From an uncultured Clostridia bacterium (GTDB taxonomy: Bacteria; Bacillota; Clostridia; TANB77; CAG-508), in NCBI GenBank assembly GCA_934155625.1, contig CAKPHD010000011.1, positions 1 to 39,100 on the forward strand: DNA of 39,100 nt. The letters run 5' to 3'. Both the position numbers and the translations under genes were made by a program. Positions 25,128-35,212 of the stretch are shown here, piece after piece. Position 1 is the stretch's first letter, and each line of letters begins with the position of its first letter. Under the pieces are notes generated by a model. That model was not told the DNA's origin. It worked only from the letters and a program-made list of their open reading frames with translations, and searched no databases.

Positions 25128-26174
25128 ATGGAAGAAAAAATTAAAGTAAGTATAATTGTACCAGTTTATAAAGTAGAAAAATATTTAAATAGAAGTATGG
25201 ATTCATTAGTAAATCAGACATTAGATGGTGTTGAAATTATATGTATAAATGATGGCTCACCAGATAACTGTTTAAATATATTAAAAGAGTATAAAGAAAA
25301 ATATCCAAATAAAAATATTGTAATAATAGATAAACAAAATGAAGGGGTTTGGAAAGGCCGCTTTGATGGAATTGCAATAGCAAAAGGAGAATATATAGGA
25401 TTCACAGATTCAGATGATTACATATCAACAGATTATGCTGAAAAATTATATAATGCTGCTAAAGAATCAGATGCTGATATATCAGTATGTGGATTTGACA
25501 GAGTAGATGTAGATACTGGACATGTATATTCTACAGAAATGACACAGTTTGCTGGCAAAGTAATAGATATGAAAAAAAATCCTGAAGACATATTATCTAT
25601 AAATACAGCATTATGGAATAAATTATATAAAGCAGAAGTTTTAAAAAATATGCACAATTTGCCAAATCCACCAAGAATATTTGATGATATGATGTTTTTA
25701 TTGATGGCATATTTAAATACAAATAAAATATCTTTTATAGGTGACAGTTTATATTATTATATGGTAAGATCAGATTCAATAATGGCAACAATAAAAAAAG
25801 AACAATTAGAATCAACAGAGAAAGCAATGCTAGATGTTAAGAAAATATATGAAAGCGAAGAGGCTGGAAAAAGATTATTACCTGTTTTAGATGCAATGGC
25901 ATTCTTACATTTTGGAATTTCACTAATGTTTAGAATTTCAGCAGACAAGACAAGTAATTTCAAAGAAGAATTAAAGAAAAACAAAGAATATTTAGACACT
26001 AATTTTTCAAGTTGGAGGACATCAGAATATTTAAAATTATCATATTGCATGAAACACAAATCTAACACAAAAGTTGCAATAATGAGAAAAATATACAAAT
26101 CTGGATTGTTCAGAATATTTTTAGCATTATATAATTTTATGATAAACAAACTAAAAATAGATATAAAATGGTAA
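25128..26174 (+). CDS. family 2 glycosyltransferase (EpsJ/WaaB-like)
   Basis: 348 residues. IKVSIIVPVYKVEKYLNRSMDSLVNQTL opens the GT-A domain; ICINDGSPDN and GFTDSDDYIS (metal-binding Asp residues) follow. The C-terminal 130 residues are helical and basic, ending in FLALYNFMINKLKIDIKW, a possible membrane-attached helix. It is a typical capsule or wall-glycan transferase. The neighbouring mutase gene makes UDP-galactofuranose, so this enzyme could use that donor, but the sequence does not prove it. Confidence 0.87.
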   Translation: MEEKIKVSIIVPVYKVEKYLNRSMDSLVNQTLDGVEIICINDGSPDNCLNILKEYKEKYPNKNIVIIDKQNEGVWKGRFDGIAIAKGEYIGFTDSDDYISTDYAEKLYNAAKESDADISVCGFDRVDVDTGHVYSTEMTQFAGKVIDMKKNPEDILSINTALWNKLYKAEVLKNMHNLPNPPRIFDDMMFLLMAYLNTNKISFIGDSLYYYMVRSDSIMATIKKEQLESTEKAMLDVKKIYESEEAGKRLLPVLDAMAFLHFGISLMFRISADKTSNFKEELKKNKEYLDTNFSSWRTSEYLKLSYCMKHKSNTKVAIMRKIYKSGLFRIFLALYNFMINKLKIDIKW

Positions 26175-26187
26175 AAGAGGTATAGAT

Positions 26188-27291
26188 ATGAAAAAATATG
26201 ATTATTTAATAGTTGGTGCTGGATTATATGGAGCTGTATTTGCTTATGAAGCAAGCAAAAAAGGTAAAAAATGTTTAGTTATAGATAGAAGAAATCATAT
26301 AGGTGGAAATATATATTGTGAAAATATAAATGGAATAAATGTACATAAATATGGTGCACATATATTCCATACAAGTGATAAAGAAATATGGGAATATGTA
26401 AATCAATTTGTAGAATTCAACAACTATGTAAATTCTCCAATAGCAAATTATAAAGGAGAAATTTATAATTTACCTTTTAACATGAATACATTTTCAAAAC
26501 TATGGGGAGTTGTAACACCAAAAGAAGCACAAGAAAAAATAGAAGAGCAAAAAGCACAATATAATATAACAGAACCAAAAAATTTAGAAGAACAAGCAAT
26601 ATCATTAATCGGAAAAGACATATATTTAAAGCTAATAAAAGAATATACAGAAAAGCAATGGGGAAAAGATTGTAAGGAATTACCAGCATTTATTATAAAA
26701 AGATTGCCAGTGAGATTTACATATGACAATAATTACTTTAATGATAGATATCAAGGGATTCCAATTGGTGGCTATAATGTAATAATTGAAAAAATGCTTG
26801 CTGATGCTGACATTGAACTGGGTGTAGACTATTTGAAAAATAAAGATAAATATAATGAAATGGCAGAAACTATATTATATACAGGAATGATGGATGAATT
26901 CTATGATTATAAATTTGGAAATTTAGAATGGCGTTCTTTAAAATTTAAAAATGAAATTTATGATGACATTGACAATTATCAAGGAAATGCAGTTGTAAAT
27001 TATACAAGTCATGATCAAAAATATACAAGAATAATAGAGCATAAACATTTTGAATTTAATAGATGTAAAGGAACTGTAGTAACAAAAGAATATCCACAAG
27101 ACTGGAAAAAAGGCGATGAAGCATATTACCCAGTAAATGATGAAAAAAACAACAAATTATTTGCTAAATATCAAGAACTAGCAGAACAAGAAAAGAATGT
27201 TATTTTTGGAGGAAGACTTGGAAATTACAAGTATTATGATATGGATAAAGTAATAAAAGCGGCATTAGAAAAATGCAAAGAAGTTTTATAA
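26188..27291 (+). CDS. glf: UDP-galactopyranose mutase
   Basis: 367 residues. Glf interconverts UDP-galactopyranose and UDP-galactofuranose with reduced FAD. The FAD-binding start is YLIVGAGLYGAVFAYEA, followed by IDRRNHIGGN and YGAHIFHTSD, both strongly conserved. The C-terminal GGRLGNYKYYDMD motif is also present, so the enzyme looks complete. It is the last gene of the long operon, with a terminator 11 nt after its stop. galE, about 4.4 kb downstream, can supply UDP-galactose. Together they strongly suggest galactofuranose in the exported glycan. Confidence 0.96.
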   Translation: MKKYDYLIVGAGLYGAVFAYEASKKGKKCLVIDRRNHIGGNIYCENINGINVHKYGAHIFHTSDKEIWEYVNQFVEFNNYVNSPIANYKGEIYNLPFNMNTFSKLWGVVTPKEAQEKIEEQKAQYNITEPKNLEEQAISLIGKDIYLKLIKEYTEKQWGKDCKELPAFIIKRLPVRFTYDNNYFNDRYQGIPIGGYNVIIEKMLADADIELGVDYLKNKDKYNEMAETILYTGMMDEFYDYKFGNLEWRSLKFKNEIYDDIDNYQGNAVVNYTSHDQKYTRIIEHKHFEFNRCKGTVVTKEYPQDWKKGDEAYYPVNDEKNNKLFAKYQELAEQEKNVIFGGRLGNYKYYDMDKVIKAALEKCKEVL

Positions 27292-27301
27292 AAGAAAGAA
27301 A

Positions 27302-27330
27302 AAATTTGGCGTTTTTTGCCAAATTTTTTT
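27302..27330 (+). terminator. terminator of the glycan operon
   Basis: AAATTTGGC (27302-27310) pairs with GCCAAATTT (27318-27326) around a T-rich loop, followed by a run of seven T in total (27324-27330). Confidence 0.88.
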
Positions 27331-27342
27331 GTGTTTTAAATA

Positions 27343-27371
27343 TTGATTTTCGATAAATAAAAATATATAAT
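27343..27371 (+). promoter_or_regulatory. promoter of the GH25 lectin-muramidase gene
   Basis: TTGATT (27343-27348), 17 bp, TATAAT (27366-27371). It lies directly after the operon terminator and 40 bp before the start codon. Confidence 0.7.
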
Positions 27372-27410
27372 AGAAATAGAAAAATTTAGAAGAAAGGAAT
27401 GAGTGAAAAT

Positions 27411-30400
27411 ATGAAGAGAGGATTATTAAAAATTTTGTACATAGCAATGGTATTTATATTAATTTTTCCAATTGTTTTTCCAACTATTAATTATGCAACT
27501 AATGTAGAAAATATACAAGTAGATGAAACGAATGAAGAATTAGAAGATGAAACAATTAAAGAAAAAACAAAAGAGGATGATGAAAAACAAAAAAGTGATA
27601 TAAATAGTGATGAGGAAGAAATAGAAACAAAAGAAGAAAAAGTAGAAATGGAAGAAGAACCTCAAAAAGTTAATGAAGAAGAAAACAAAAATGAAAATAG
27701 TAGTGTAAAAGAACAAAACAATGACGAAATCGAAAAAAAAGAAATTACAGCAGTAGAAAAAACAAAACAACTTGAAGATGGAGTATATACAATTGCCTCA
27801 AAAATAAATGAAAATATGGTACTAGAAGTTAGTAATAAATCTAAAGACAATTGTGAAAAAGTTCAATTGTCAGGTAAAACAAAAGGAAAAAATAAAAGTC
27901 AAGAAATAAAAGTTACTAGTGTAGGAAATGGTTATTATACACTAACATTTGAACATTCACTAAAGGTATTAGATGTACCAGCAGCAAGTAAAGATAGTGG
28001 AATAAACTTACAGCAATATACTGGTAATAATACTATTGCTCAAAAATGGATTATAAAAGAAACTAATGATGGATATTATTATATAATATCAGGATGTAGT
28101 GGATTATATGTAGATATTCCAGCTGGACAAGCATATGAAAATGCAATGATTCAATTATATGAAGGAAATGAAACAGATGCTCAAAAGTTTAGTTTTACAA
28201 AAGTGGAAGAGTTAAAAACAGATAAGATTGAAGATGGAACATATTATATAGCTTCAGCTTTGAATGAAAATAAAGTTGTTAGCATAAATGATGGAAAATA
28301 TGAAAATTTTGCTAATGTACATTTATGGGAAAATAAAAATAAAGAATACCAAAAATTTGATATAAAATATAATCAAAGTGCTGATTCATATATAATTACA
28401 GCAGTACATTCTAATAAATCATTAGATGTATCATATGGTGGACAAGAAAATTGCACGAATGTTGCGCAATATCAAACACATAAAGGAGAGACAGAGCAAT
28501 GGGTGTTGAAACAAACGAAAGATGGATATTATAATATAATATCCAGATGTAATTATTTAAATCTGGATATAGCATGTGGTGATTCAAGTAATGGTGCAAA
28601 TATACAAATGTATGAAGGTAATGGAACAAAAGCTCAAAAGTTTAAATTCATAAAGGCAGAAAAAAATAAAGAAAATAGAACAATAGAAGATGGTATATAT
28701 ACAATTGGTACTAAATTAAATGATAATAAGGCATTACAGATAGAAAGTGACTCTATATCAAATAATGCAAGAGCAAAATTTGAAAGAAGACTAAATATAC
28801 CAAATAAAAAGCAAATATTTGAAATAAAATATTTAGGCAATGGATATTATGAAATAATCCAACAAAAATCATTAAAAGCTTTAGAAGTAAGTGCAGGTAA
28901 GCAAGAGAATGGAACGCCAATAATTCAAAATTCTGTAGATAGTGAATCAACATTACAACAATGGACTATAAAAGATACAGGAGATGGATATTTTTATATA
29001 ATTTCAAGATGCAATGGATTATATATTGATATTCCAGCAGGAAATGTAGAAGAGAATCCAACAATACAGATGTATGAAGGAAATGGCACGAATGCACAAA
29101 AATTTAGTTTTACTAAAATCGAAGAATTAAAAACAGATAGAATCGAAAATGGAACATATTATATAGCTTCAGCTTTAAATGAAAGCAAAGTAGTTAGTAT
29201 AAGTGATGGAAAATATGAAAATTTTGCTAATGTACATATATGGGAAAATCAGAAAAAAGAATATCAAAAATTTGATATAGAATATAATAAAGAATCAGAT
29301 ACATATATAATTACAGCAGTACATTCTAATAAATCATTAGATGTATCATATGGTGGACAAGAAAATTGCACGAATGTTGCACAATATACAACAAATAAGA
29401 GTGATTATGCAGAACAATGGGTATTAAAACAAACTGAAGATGGATATTACAATATAATATCAAAATGTAATTTATTGAATTTGGATATATCATGTGGAGA
29501 TTCAAGTAATGGTGCGAATATACAAATGTATGAAGATAATGGAACGAAAGCTCAGAAATTTAAATTTGTAAAAGCAGAAAAAAATGAAAGTACAAAAATA
29601 GAAGACGGAATATATAATATAATAGCTAAGTCAAATGAAAATAAAGTTCTACAAATAGAAAATAATTCTATTTCAAATAATGCAAAAGCAAAATTTGAAA
29701 ATAGATTAAATGTAGTAAATAAAACACAAGCATTTGAAATCAGTTATTTAAACAATGGATATTATAAAATAAAACAATATAAATCTCAAAAAGTGCTAGA
29801 AGTAAGAGAGGGAAAACATACTAATGGAACAGCAATTGTACAAAACCAACAAGATAATGAAGCAACAATACAACAATGGATTATAAAAGATGCAGGAGAT
29901 GGATACTTTTATATAATTGCAAGATGTAATGGATTAGTTATTGATATACCTGGAGGAGACCTATCAGGGAATCCAACAATACAAATGTATGAAGGAAATG
30001 AAACAGATGCACAAAAATTTAAATTAGTAAAAGCTGAACAAGAAATTGAAGGAGAACAATTAATTGAAGATGGAGTGTATAAAATAAAATCAGTTTTAAG
30101 TAATGATAAATATATAGATGTTTCTGCTGGTTCATATAATAATGGTGCAAATGTACAACTATGGACTAATGATAATGTACAACAGCAGAAATTTCAGCTA
30201 ACATATAATAAAAAAGAAAACTATTATGAAATAATGTCGGTAAATTCTGGAAAAGTATTAGATGTTCAAAGTAATGGAAAAGATGACGGTGCTAATGTTT
30301 GGCAATATGAATCCAATAATACAAAAGCTCAAAAGTGGATTTTGCAAAATGCCGGAAATGGATATTATTATATAGTAGCAGCAAATTCTTATCTATATTT

Positions 30401-31580
30401 AGACGTGAAAAGTGGGAATGCTAGTAATGGTGCCAATGTTCAAATATATGAAGGAAATGAAACAAATTCTCAAAAATTCAAATTTGAAAAGACAAAAATG
30501 ATAGATTCAGATTCATACAATATAGCAGCAAAACAAGATGAAAGTAAAGTTATAGATATAGCTGCAGGTTCTACTGAAGATGGAGCAAATGCACAAATAT
30601 GGTCATTTGATAGTGTAAATCAACAAATATTTAAAATAGAATATATAAATGATACATATTGTAAAATAACAGCAAGACATTCAAATAAGGTGTTAGCTGT
30701 TCAATCTGGCAATGTTGTGCAAACTGAATATAATGGGAAAGAGGAACAATTATGGAGTTTTGAAGTTGCTGGAAATGGATATTACAAAATAAAATCAAAA
30801 TCTACAAACTTGTATATAGACATAGATGGAAATAAAACGATTGATGGAACAAATGTACAAGTATACACAGGAAATGCATCAAATGCACAACAATTCAAGT
30901 TCAAAGAATTAAGCATAAAATATGGAATTGATGTTAGTACATTTAATGGAAATATAAATTGGTCAGAAGTTAGAAAATCAGGTAGAGTGGATTATGCAAT
31001 AATAAGAGCTGGATATAGGGGTTTTGTATCAGGGAAACTAATGACAGATAATAAATTTGAAAGAAATGTAAAAGAAGCAAGCAAAAATGGAATTGATATA
31101 GGATTATATTTCTTTACACAAGCAATTAATGAGCAAGAAGCTATAGAAGAAGCTAATTATGTTTTAAACTTAGTAAGAAAATATAATGTTAATGTAAGAT
31201 ATCCAATAGTAATAGACACAGAATATTCTACATCAAAGACTAATGGAGTATTAGATTACGAAGGAAGGGCCGATCAATTAGATGTAGCAACAAGAACTGC
31301 AGTATGTAGAGTATTTTGCGAAACAATAAAAAATGCAGGATATAAACCAGCTGTATATGCTAGTAGAAATTGGTTTTATGATAAATTAGATGTTAATCAA
31401 TTAAATAATTGTGATATATGGGTTGCACAGTATACAGGGGATGTTAATAAAACAACAGATTATAGATATAGATACAATATGTGGCAATATACTAGTTCGG
31501 AATCAGTACCAGGAATTTATGCTCCTGTTAAAGATGGAAGAGTAAATGTAGACATGAGTATATGTTACAAAAAATATTAA
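27411..31580 (+). CDS. secreted GH25 muramidase with seven ricin-type beta-trefoil domains
   Basis: 1389 residues from ATG 27411. An ATG 12 nt earlier would almost touch the ribosome binding site. A signal peptide (MKRGLLKILYIAMVFILIF, ending near NYAT) precedes an acidic Glu/Lys-rich linker of about 100 residues. Seven trefoil lectin domains of about 145-155 residues follow, starting near 27771, 28222, 28680, 29137, 29595, 30060 and 30510. Each has repeated AQKW/AQKF and DGYYxI blocks. Domains 2-3 and 4-5 are a 305-residue duplication. The last 220 residues are a GH25 lysozyme domain (YGIDVSTFNGNINW, IDTEYS as the acidic catalytic pair, MWQYTS). It probably cuts peptidoglycan while bound to wall sugars, perhaps the glycan encoded upstream. 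Confidence 0.9.
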   Translation: MKRGLLKILYIAMVFILIFPIVFPTINYATNVENIQVDETNEELEDETIKEKTKEDDEKQKSDINSDEEEIETKEEKVEMEEEPQKVNEEENKNENSSVKEQNNDEIEKKEITAVEKTKQLEDGVYTIASKINENMVLEVSNKSKDNCEKVQLSGKTKGKNKSQEIKVTSVGNGYYTLTFEHSLKVLDVPAASKDSGINLQQYTGNNTIAQKWIIKETNDGYYYIISGCSGLYVDIPAGQAYENAMIQLYEGNETDAQKFSFTKVEELKTDKIEDGTYYIASALNENKVVSINDGKYENFANVHLWENKNKEYQKFDIKYNQSADSYIITAVHSNKSLDVSYGGQENCTNVAQYQTHKGETEQWVLKQTKDGYYNIISRCNYLNLDIACGDSSNGANIQMYEGNGTKAQKFKFIKAEKNKENRTIEDGIYTIGTKLNDNKALQIESDSISNNARAKFERRLNIPNKKQIFEIKYLGNGYYEIIQQKSLKALEVSAGKQENGTPIIQNSVDSESTLQQWTIKDTGDGYFYIISRCNGLYIDIPAGNVEENPTIQMYEGNGTNAQKFSFTKIEELKTDRIENGTYYIASALNESKVVSISDGKYENFANVHIWENQKKEYQKFDIEYNKESDTYIITAVHSNKSLDVSYGGQENCTNVAQYTTNKSDYAEQWVLKQTEDGYYNIISKCNLLNLDISCGDSSNGANIQMYEDNGTKAQKFKFVKAEKNESTKIEDGIYNIIAKSNENKVLQIENNSISNNAKAKFENRLNVVNKTQAFEISYLNNGYYKIKQYKSQKVLEVREGKHTNGTAIVQNQQDNEATIQQWIIKDAGDGYFYIIARCNGLVIDIPGGDLSGNPTIQMYEGNETDAQKFKLVKAEQEIEGEQLIEDGVYKIKSVLSNDKYIDVSAGSYNNGANVQLWTNDNVQQQKFQLTYNKKENYYEIMSVNSGKVLDVQSNGKDDGANVWQYESNNTKAQKWILQNAGNGYYYIVAANSYLYLDVKSGNASNGANVQIYEGNETNSQKFKFEKTKMIDSDSYNIAAKQDESKVIDIAAGSTEDGANAQIWSFDSVNQQIFKIEYINDTYCKITARHSNKVLAVQSGNVVQTEYNGKEEQLWSFEVAGNGYYKIKSKSTNLYIDIDGNKTIDGTNVQVYTGNASNAQQFKFKELSIKYGIDVSTFNGNINWSEVRKSGRVDYAIIRAGYRGFVSGKLMTDNKFERNVKEASKNGIDIGLYFFTQAINEQEAIEEANYVLNLVRKYNVNVRYPIVIDTEYSTSKTNGVLDYEGRADQLDVATRTAVCRVFCETIKNAGYKPAVYASRNWFYDKLDVNQLNNCDIWVAQYTGDVNKTTDYRYRYNMWQYTSSESVPGIYAPVKDGRVNVDMSICYKKY
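28206..30035 (+). repeat. 915-bp tandem duplication inside the muramidase gene
   Basis: The segment starting at 28206 recurs at 29121, exactly 915 bp (305 codons) later, with high nucleotide identity in places (for example the stretch around GCAGTACATTCTAATAAATC at 28398 and 29313). Each unit covers two beta-trefoil domains, giving an A-B-A-B order. The second copy fades out near 30035. Confidence 0.75.
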
Positions 31581-31585
31581 TTATT

Positions 31586-31616
31586 AAAAAGTAGGGATGA
31601 AAATTTCCTACTTTTT
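31586..31616 (+). terminator. terminator after the muramidase gene
   Basis: AAAAAGTAGG (31586-31595) with CCTACTTTTT (31607-31616), 10 perfect pairs with a T-run at the 3' side. The A-run on the other side means that it could also work in reverse. Confidence 0.85.
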
Positions 31617-31640
31617 AGTTACTAATATTATTAATTTCTA

Positions 31641-31669
31641 TTGAAATAATTATAATTTAGTGGTACAAT
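31641..31669 (+). promoter_or_regulatory. promoter of the galE operon
   Basis: TTGAAA (31641-31646), 17 bp, TACAAT (31664-31669), with TGG directly before the -10 box (extended -10). The first start codon is at 31722. Confidence 0.75.
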
Positions 31670-31721
31670 ACAAGTGCAAAAAAAGGGGAAGAAAGAAAAT
31701 CAAAAGAAAGAAGGAAAAAGA

Positions 31722-32732
31722 ATGTCAATACTAGTAACAGGTGGAGCAGGATATATAGGAAGTCACACAGCAGTAGAACTATTAAAAGCAGGAAGAAAAA
31801 TAGTAATAATAGACAATTTCTCAAACAGTAATCCAGAAGTACTAGACAAAATAAAAAAAATAACAGGAAAAGATTTTAAATTTTATAAAGTAGACTATTT
31901 AGATAGAAAAGCATTAGAGCAAGTATTTGAAGAAAACAAAATAGAAGCAGTATTAAACTTTGCAGGATATAAAGCGGTAGGAGAATCAATACAAAAACCA
32001 CTAGAATATTATGAAAATAACATTTCAGGAGCATTAGTATTATTAGAAACAATGAAAAAATACAATGTAAAAAAATTCATATTTAGCTCATCAGCAACAG
32101 TATATGGAGAACCAGAAAAAATTCCTTTAACAGAAGAATGCAAAATAGGAGGAACAACAAATCCATATGGAACAACAAAATTATTTATAGAGCAAATATT
32201 ACAAGACTTATATAAATCAGACAATACATGGGATATAGCAATACTAAGATATTTTAATCCAGTAGGAGCACATGAAAGTGGATTAATAGGAGAAGAACCA
32301 CAAGGAATTCCTAATAATTTAATGCCATATGTAGTAAGAGTAGCATCAGGTCAATTAGAGCAACTATCAGTATTTGGAAATGATTATAATACACCAGATG
32401 GAACAGGAGTAAGAGACTATATACATGTAGTAGATTTAGCCAAAGGACATATAAAAGCATTAGAAAAGCTAGAAAAAGAAAATACAGGAATATACATATA
32501 TAATTTAGGAACAGGAACAGGATATAGTGTTTTAGATATGGTAAAAGCATTTGAAAAAACAACAGGAAAACCAGTAAAATATAAAATAGCACCAAGAAGA
32601 GCAGGAGATATAGCAACATGTTATTCAAATCCAGAAAAAGCTCAAAAAGAACTTGGATGGAAAGCAGAAAAAACATTAGAAGATATGTGTAAAGACTCTT
32701 GGAAATATATCCAAAACCAAACAAAGGAGTAG
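31722..32732 (+). CDS. galE: UDP-glucose 4-epimerase
   Basis: GalE interconverts UDP-glucose and UDP-galactose (some also act on the N-acetyl forms). 336 residues from ATG 31722, which has AAGGA 6 nt upstream; an upstream ATG at 31674 adds only Lys-rich residues. The NAD-binding motif VTGGAGYIGSH is at residues 5-15. SSSATVYGEP supplies the catalytic Ser, and YGTTK the catalytic Tyr and Lys. The family's substrate loop is intact. It leads an operon with the phosphoglycerol transferase, and probably feeds Glf and the galactosyltransferases of the glycan locus. Confidence 0.95.
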   Translation: MSILVTGGAGYIGSHTAVELLKAGRKIVIIDNFSNSNPEVLDKIKKITGKDFKFYKVDYLDRKALEQVFEENKIEAVLNFAGYKAVGESIQKPLEYYENNISGALVLLETMKKYNVKKFIFSSSATVYGEPEKIPLTEECKIGGTTNPYGTTKLFIEQILQDLYKSDNTWDIAILRYFNPVGAHESGLIGEEPQGIPNNLMPYVVRVASGQLEQLSVFGNDYNTPDGTGVRDYIHVVDLAKGHIKALEKLEKENTGIYIYNLGTGTGYSVLDMVKAFEKTTGKPVKYKIAPRRAGDIATCYSNPEKAQKELGWKAEKTLEDMCKDSWKYIQNQTKE

Positions 32733-32743
32733 ACGTATAACAA

Positions 32744-34225
32744 ATGAAAAAAAGGATTGTATGTATAGCTATTGTAGTATTTCTGTTAATTGCATTTGGA
32801 GCAACAGTTACATTAGATTGGTTATATGACACATTTGGACATCTCTCAATGGATGAAATAATATTCCATTTAAAAGTACCAATGGAAGGGACAAATACAG
32901 ATATAATATTCACATTTTTTAAACAATGCTTATTGAAAGTAATATTTCCAACAGCAATAATATCATTTGTATTAATATATCCAATGGTAAAAGACATAAA
33001 AATAATTAAAGAAATACATACAGCAGAAAGAAGGAGAACTACATTAACAAGTCTTTGCATATCAATATTAATATTAATTATTAGTATTAATAAAATAATA
33101 GAAACAACAGACATAAAAGAATACATTCAAAGTCAGACACATGACTCAAACTTTATAGCCAAAGAATATGTAAGACCAGAAAAAACTAAAATAGAATTTC
33201 CAGAACAAAAAAGAAATTTAATATACATATTCCTAGAATCAATGGAAACAACATACTATTCACAAAAAGATGGAGGATTATCAAAAGATGATTTAATTCC
33301 AGAAATATCAAAATTAGCAAAAGAAAATACCAATTTCTCAGACACAGACAAATTAGGAGGAGCATATACATTATATGGAACAACATGGACAGTAGGAGCA
33401 ATGTCAGCACAAACAGCAGGAGTTCCACTAAAATTATCAATAGAAGACAATGCTATGGGAGAATATAGTACATTTTTACCAGGAGCATATAGTATAGGAC
33501 AAGTATTACAAGACAATGGATATCATAATTATCTTTTACTTGGTTCTGATGCGACATTTGGTGGAAGAAAAAATTTATTTAAACAACATGGAAATTATGA
33601 AATATGGGATTTTGAATCAGCAAGAGAAGAAAAAAAAGCCGATGAACAAATTTGGTGGGGATTTACAGATGACCAACTATTTGAATATGCTAAAGAAAAA
33701 ATATTAAATTTATCACAGCAAGAAGAACCATTTAATTTTACAATGCTAACAGCAGATACACATTTTCCAGATGGATTTTTATGTAATGATTGTCCCAACA
33801 AATGGGATGAACAATATAAAAATGTAATATCTTGTTCAAGTAAAAGAGTTGGAGATTTAGTAAAATGGATTCAAAAGCAAGACTTTTATGATAATACAAC
33901 AATAGTCATTGCTGGAGACCATTTAACAATGCAAGCAAACTTTTTTGAACCAGAAGAAGGAGAACAATATGAAAAAAAAGTTGTTAATGTTATAATAAAT
34001 CCTGCTGTAGAAGCGGAAAATACCCAAAGAACATATTCAACAATGGATTTATATCCAACAACATTAGGATCATTAGGGGCGCAAATTGATGGTAATAGAT
34101 TAGGCCTAGGAACTAATTTATTCTCAGAAGAAAGAACATTAATAGAACGATATGGAGTTGAATATGTTAATGATGAATTAAAAAAGATTTCTAGGTATTA
34201 TAACAATAGTATTTTAGTAAAATAA
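32744..34225 (+). CDS. phosphoglycerol transferase, LtaS/OpgB (GacH-like) family
   Basis: 493 residues. Three membrane helices (about 5-25, 60-82 and 100-118) lead to a sulfatase-fold domain outside the cell. NLIYIFLESMETTYY carries the metal-binding Glu165. YGTTWTVGAMSAQTAGVP holds the likely nucleophile Thr (Thr216 by alignment with OpgB). IVIAGDHLTM holds Asp-His metal ligands. The motif around Thr is closer to OpgB/MdoB than to LtaS. Such enzymes move glycerol phosphate from phosphatidylglycerol onto a glycan; GacH does so on the group A carbohydrate side chain. In this setting, decoration of the wall glycan is likely, while a role in lipoteichoic acid is the alternative. Confidence 0.83.
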   Translation: MKKRIVCIAIVVFLLIAFGATVTLDWLYDTFGHLSMDEIIFHLKVPMEGTNTDIIFTFFKQCLLKVIFPTAIISFVLIYPMVKDIKIIKEIHTAERRRTTLTSLCISILILIISINKIIETTDIKEYIQSQTHDSNFIAKEYVRPEKTKIEFPEQKRNLIYIFLESMETTYYSQKDGGLSKDDLIPEISKLAKENTNFSDTDKLGGAYTLYGTTWTVGAMSAQTAGVPLKLSIEDNAMGEYSTFLPGAYSIGQVLQDNGYHNYLLLGSDATFGGRKNLFKQHGNYEIWDFESAREEKKADEQIWWGFTDDQLFEYAKEKILNLSQQEEPFNFTMLTADTHFPDGFLCNDCPNKWDEQYKNVISCSSKRVGDLVKWIQKQDFYDNTTIVIAGDHLTMQANFFEPEEGEQYEKKVVNVIINPAVEAENTQRTYSTMDLYPTTLGSLGAQIDGNRLGLGTNLFSEERTLIERYGVEYVNDELKKISRYYNNSILVK

Positions 34226-34235
34226 GGAGGAAGGA

Positions 34236-35192
34236 ATGGAAAAAATATCAGTAGTAGTTTCTTGTTATAATGAAGAAAAAGCATTACCACTATTTTACGA
34301 AGAAATGGAAAGAGTAAGAAAACAAGACTTTGAAAATATTGCAGATTTTGAATATATATTTGTAAATGATGGTTCAAAAGATAAAACTTTAGAAGAAATA
34401 AAAGCACTGAGACAAAAAGATAATAAAGTAAGATATGTATCATTTTCTAGAAATTTTGGAAAAGAAGCAGCAATGCTTGCAGGATTAGAATCAGCGACAG
34501 GTGATTATGTTACATTAATGGATGCAGATTTACAAGATCCACCATCATTATTAAGAAAAATGTATGATTCAATTATAAACGAAAATTATGATGCTGTTGG
34601 AACAAGAAGAGTAACTAGAAAAGGTGAACCTCCAATTAGAAGTTTTTTTGCAAGGATGTTTTATAAAATAATAAATAAAATGTCAGATATAGAAATGGTA
34701 GATGGTGCAAGAGATTATAGATTAATGAAAAGACAAGTAGTAGACGCAATAATTTCGTTAAAAGAATACAATAGATATTCAAAAGGACTATTTAGCTTTG
34801 TAGGGTTTAAAACCAAATGGTTAGAATACGAAAATGTAGAAAGAGTAGCAGGAGAAACCAAATGGTCATTTTGGAAATTGTTTAAATATGCTTTAGAAGG
34901 AATAACTGCATTTTCAACAACACCATTAATATTAGCCTCAGTATTAGGATTAGTATTTTGCATAATTTCATTTTTAGCAATTATATTTATTATAATCAGA
35001 ACACTAATATATGGAGACCCAACTGCAGGCTGGCCATCACTTGTATGTATAATAGTTTTTGTTAGTGGAATACAGTTATTTTCAATTGGTGTTATTGGAC
35101 AGTATTTGTCAAAAACTTATTTAGAAGTAAAACATAGACCTATTTATATTGTAAAAGAAACAGAAAAAAACCAAGAAAGGGAAGAAAAATGA
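34236..35192 (+). CDS. GtrB/CsbB-like polyprenol-phosphate glycosyltransferase
   Basis: 318 residues. ISVVVSCYNEEKALPLF, FVNDGSKDKTLEEI and TLMDADLQDPPSLLRKM are GtrB/CsbB hallmarks. SRNFGKEAAMLAGLESATGDY is also typical. Two membrane helices lie at about residues 231-262 and 272-296, followed by a short charged tail. These enzymes make undecaprenyl-phosphate-glucose or -GlcNAc for modification of surface polymers outside the cell. The next gene, overlapping or 20 nt downstream, encodes a small membrane protein that could move the lipid across the membrane. Confidence 0.9.
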   Translation: MEKISVVVSCYNEEKALPLFYEEMERVRKQDFENIADFEYIFVNDGSKDKTLEEIKALRQKDNKVRYVSFSRNFGKEAAMLAGLESATGDYVTLMDADLQDPPSLLRKMYDSIINENYDAVGTRRVTRKGEPPIRSFFARMFYKIINKMSDIEMVDGARDYRLMKRQVVDAIISLKEYNRYSKGLFSFVGFKTKWLEYENVERVAGETKWSFWKLFKYALEGITAFSTTPLILASVLGLVFCIISFLAIIFIIIRTLIYGDPTAGWPSLVCIIVFVSGIQLFSIGVIGQYLSKTYLEVKHRPIYIVKETEKNQEREEK

Positions 35193-35212
35193 AAATAAGG
35201 AGAAAAGAAATA

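Noticed and set aside
27540..28953. Minus-strand frames opposite the muramidase gene
   Set aside because: They are Phe/Leu/Tyr-rich mirror images of repetitive Lys/Glu/Asn codons, with no start signals.
27411..31580. Phage endolysin
   Set aside because: The gene has a signal peptide, seven lectin domains, its own promoter, and no holin or phage genes nearby, so a chromosomal autolysin is more likely.
33516..33707. Short plus-strand frame inside the phosphoglycerol transferase gene
   Set aside because: It is fully inside a well-supported gene in another frame and has no ribosome binding site or family signature.
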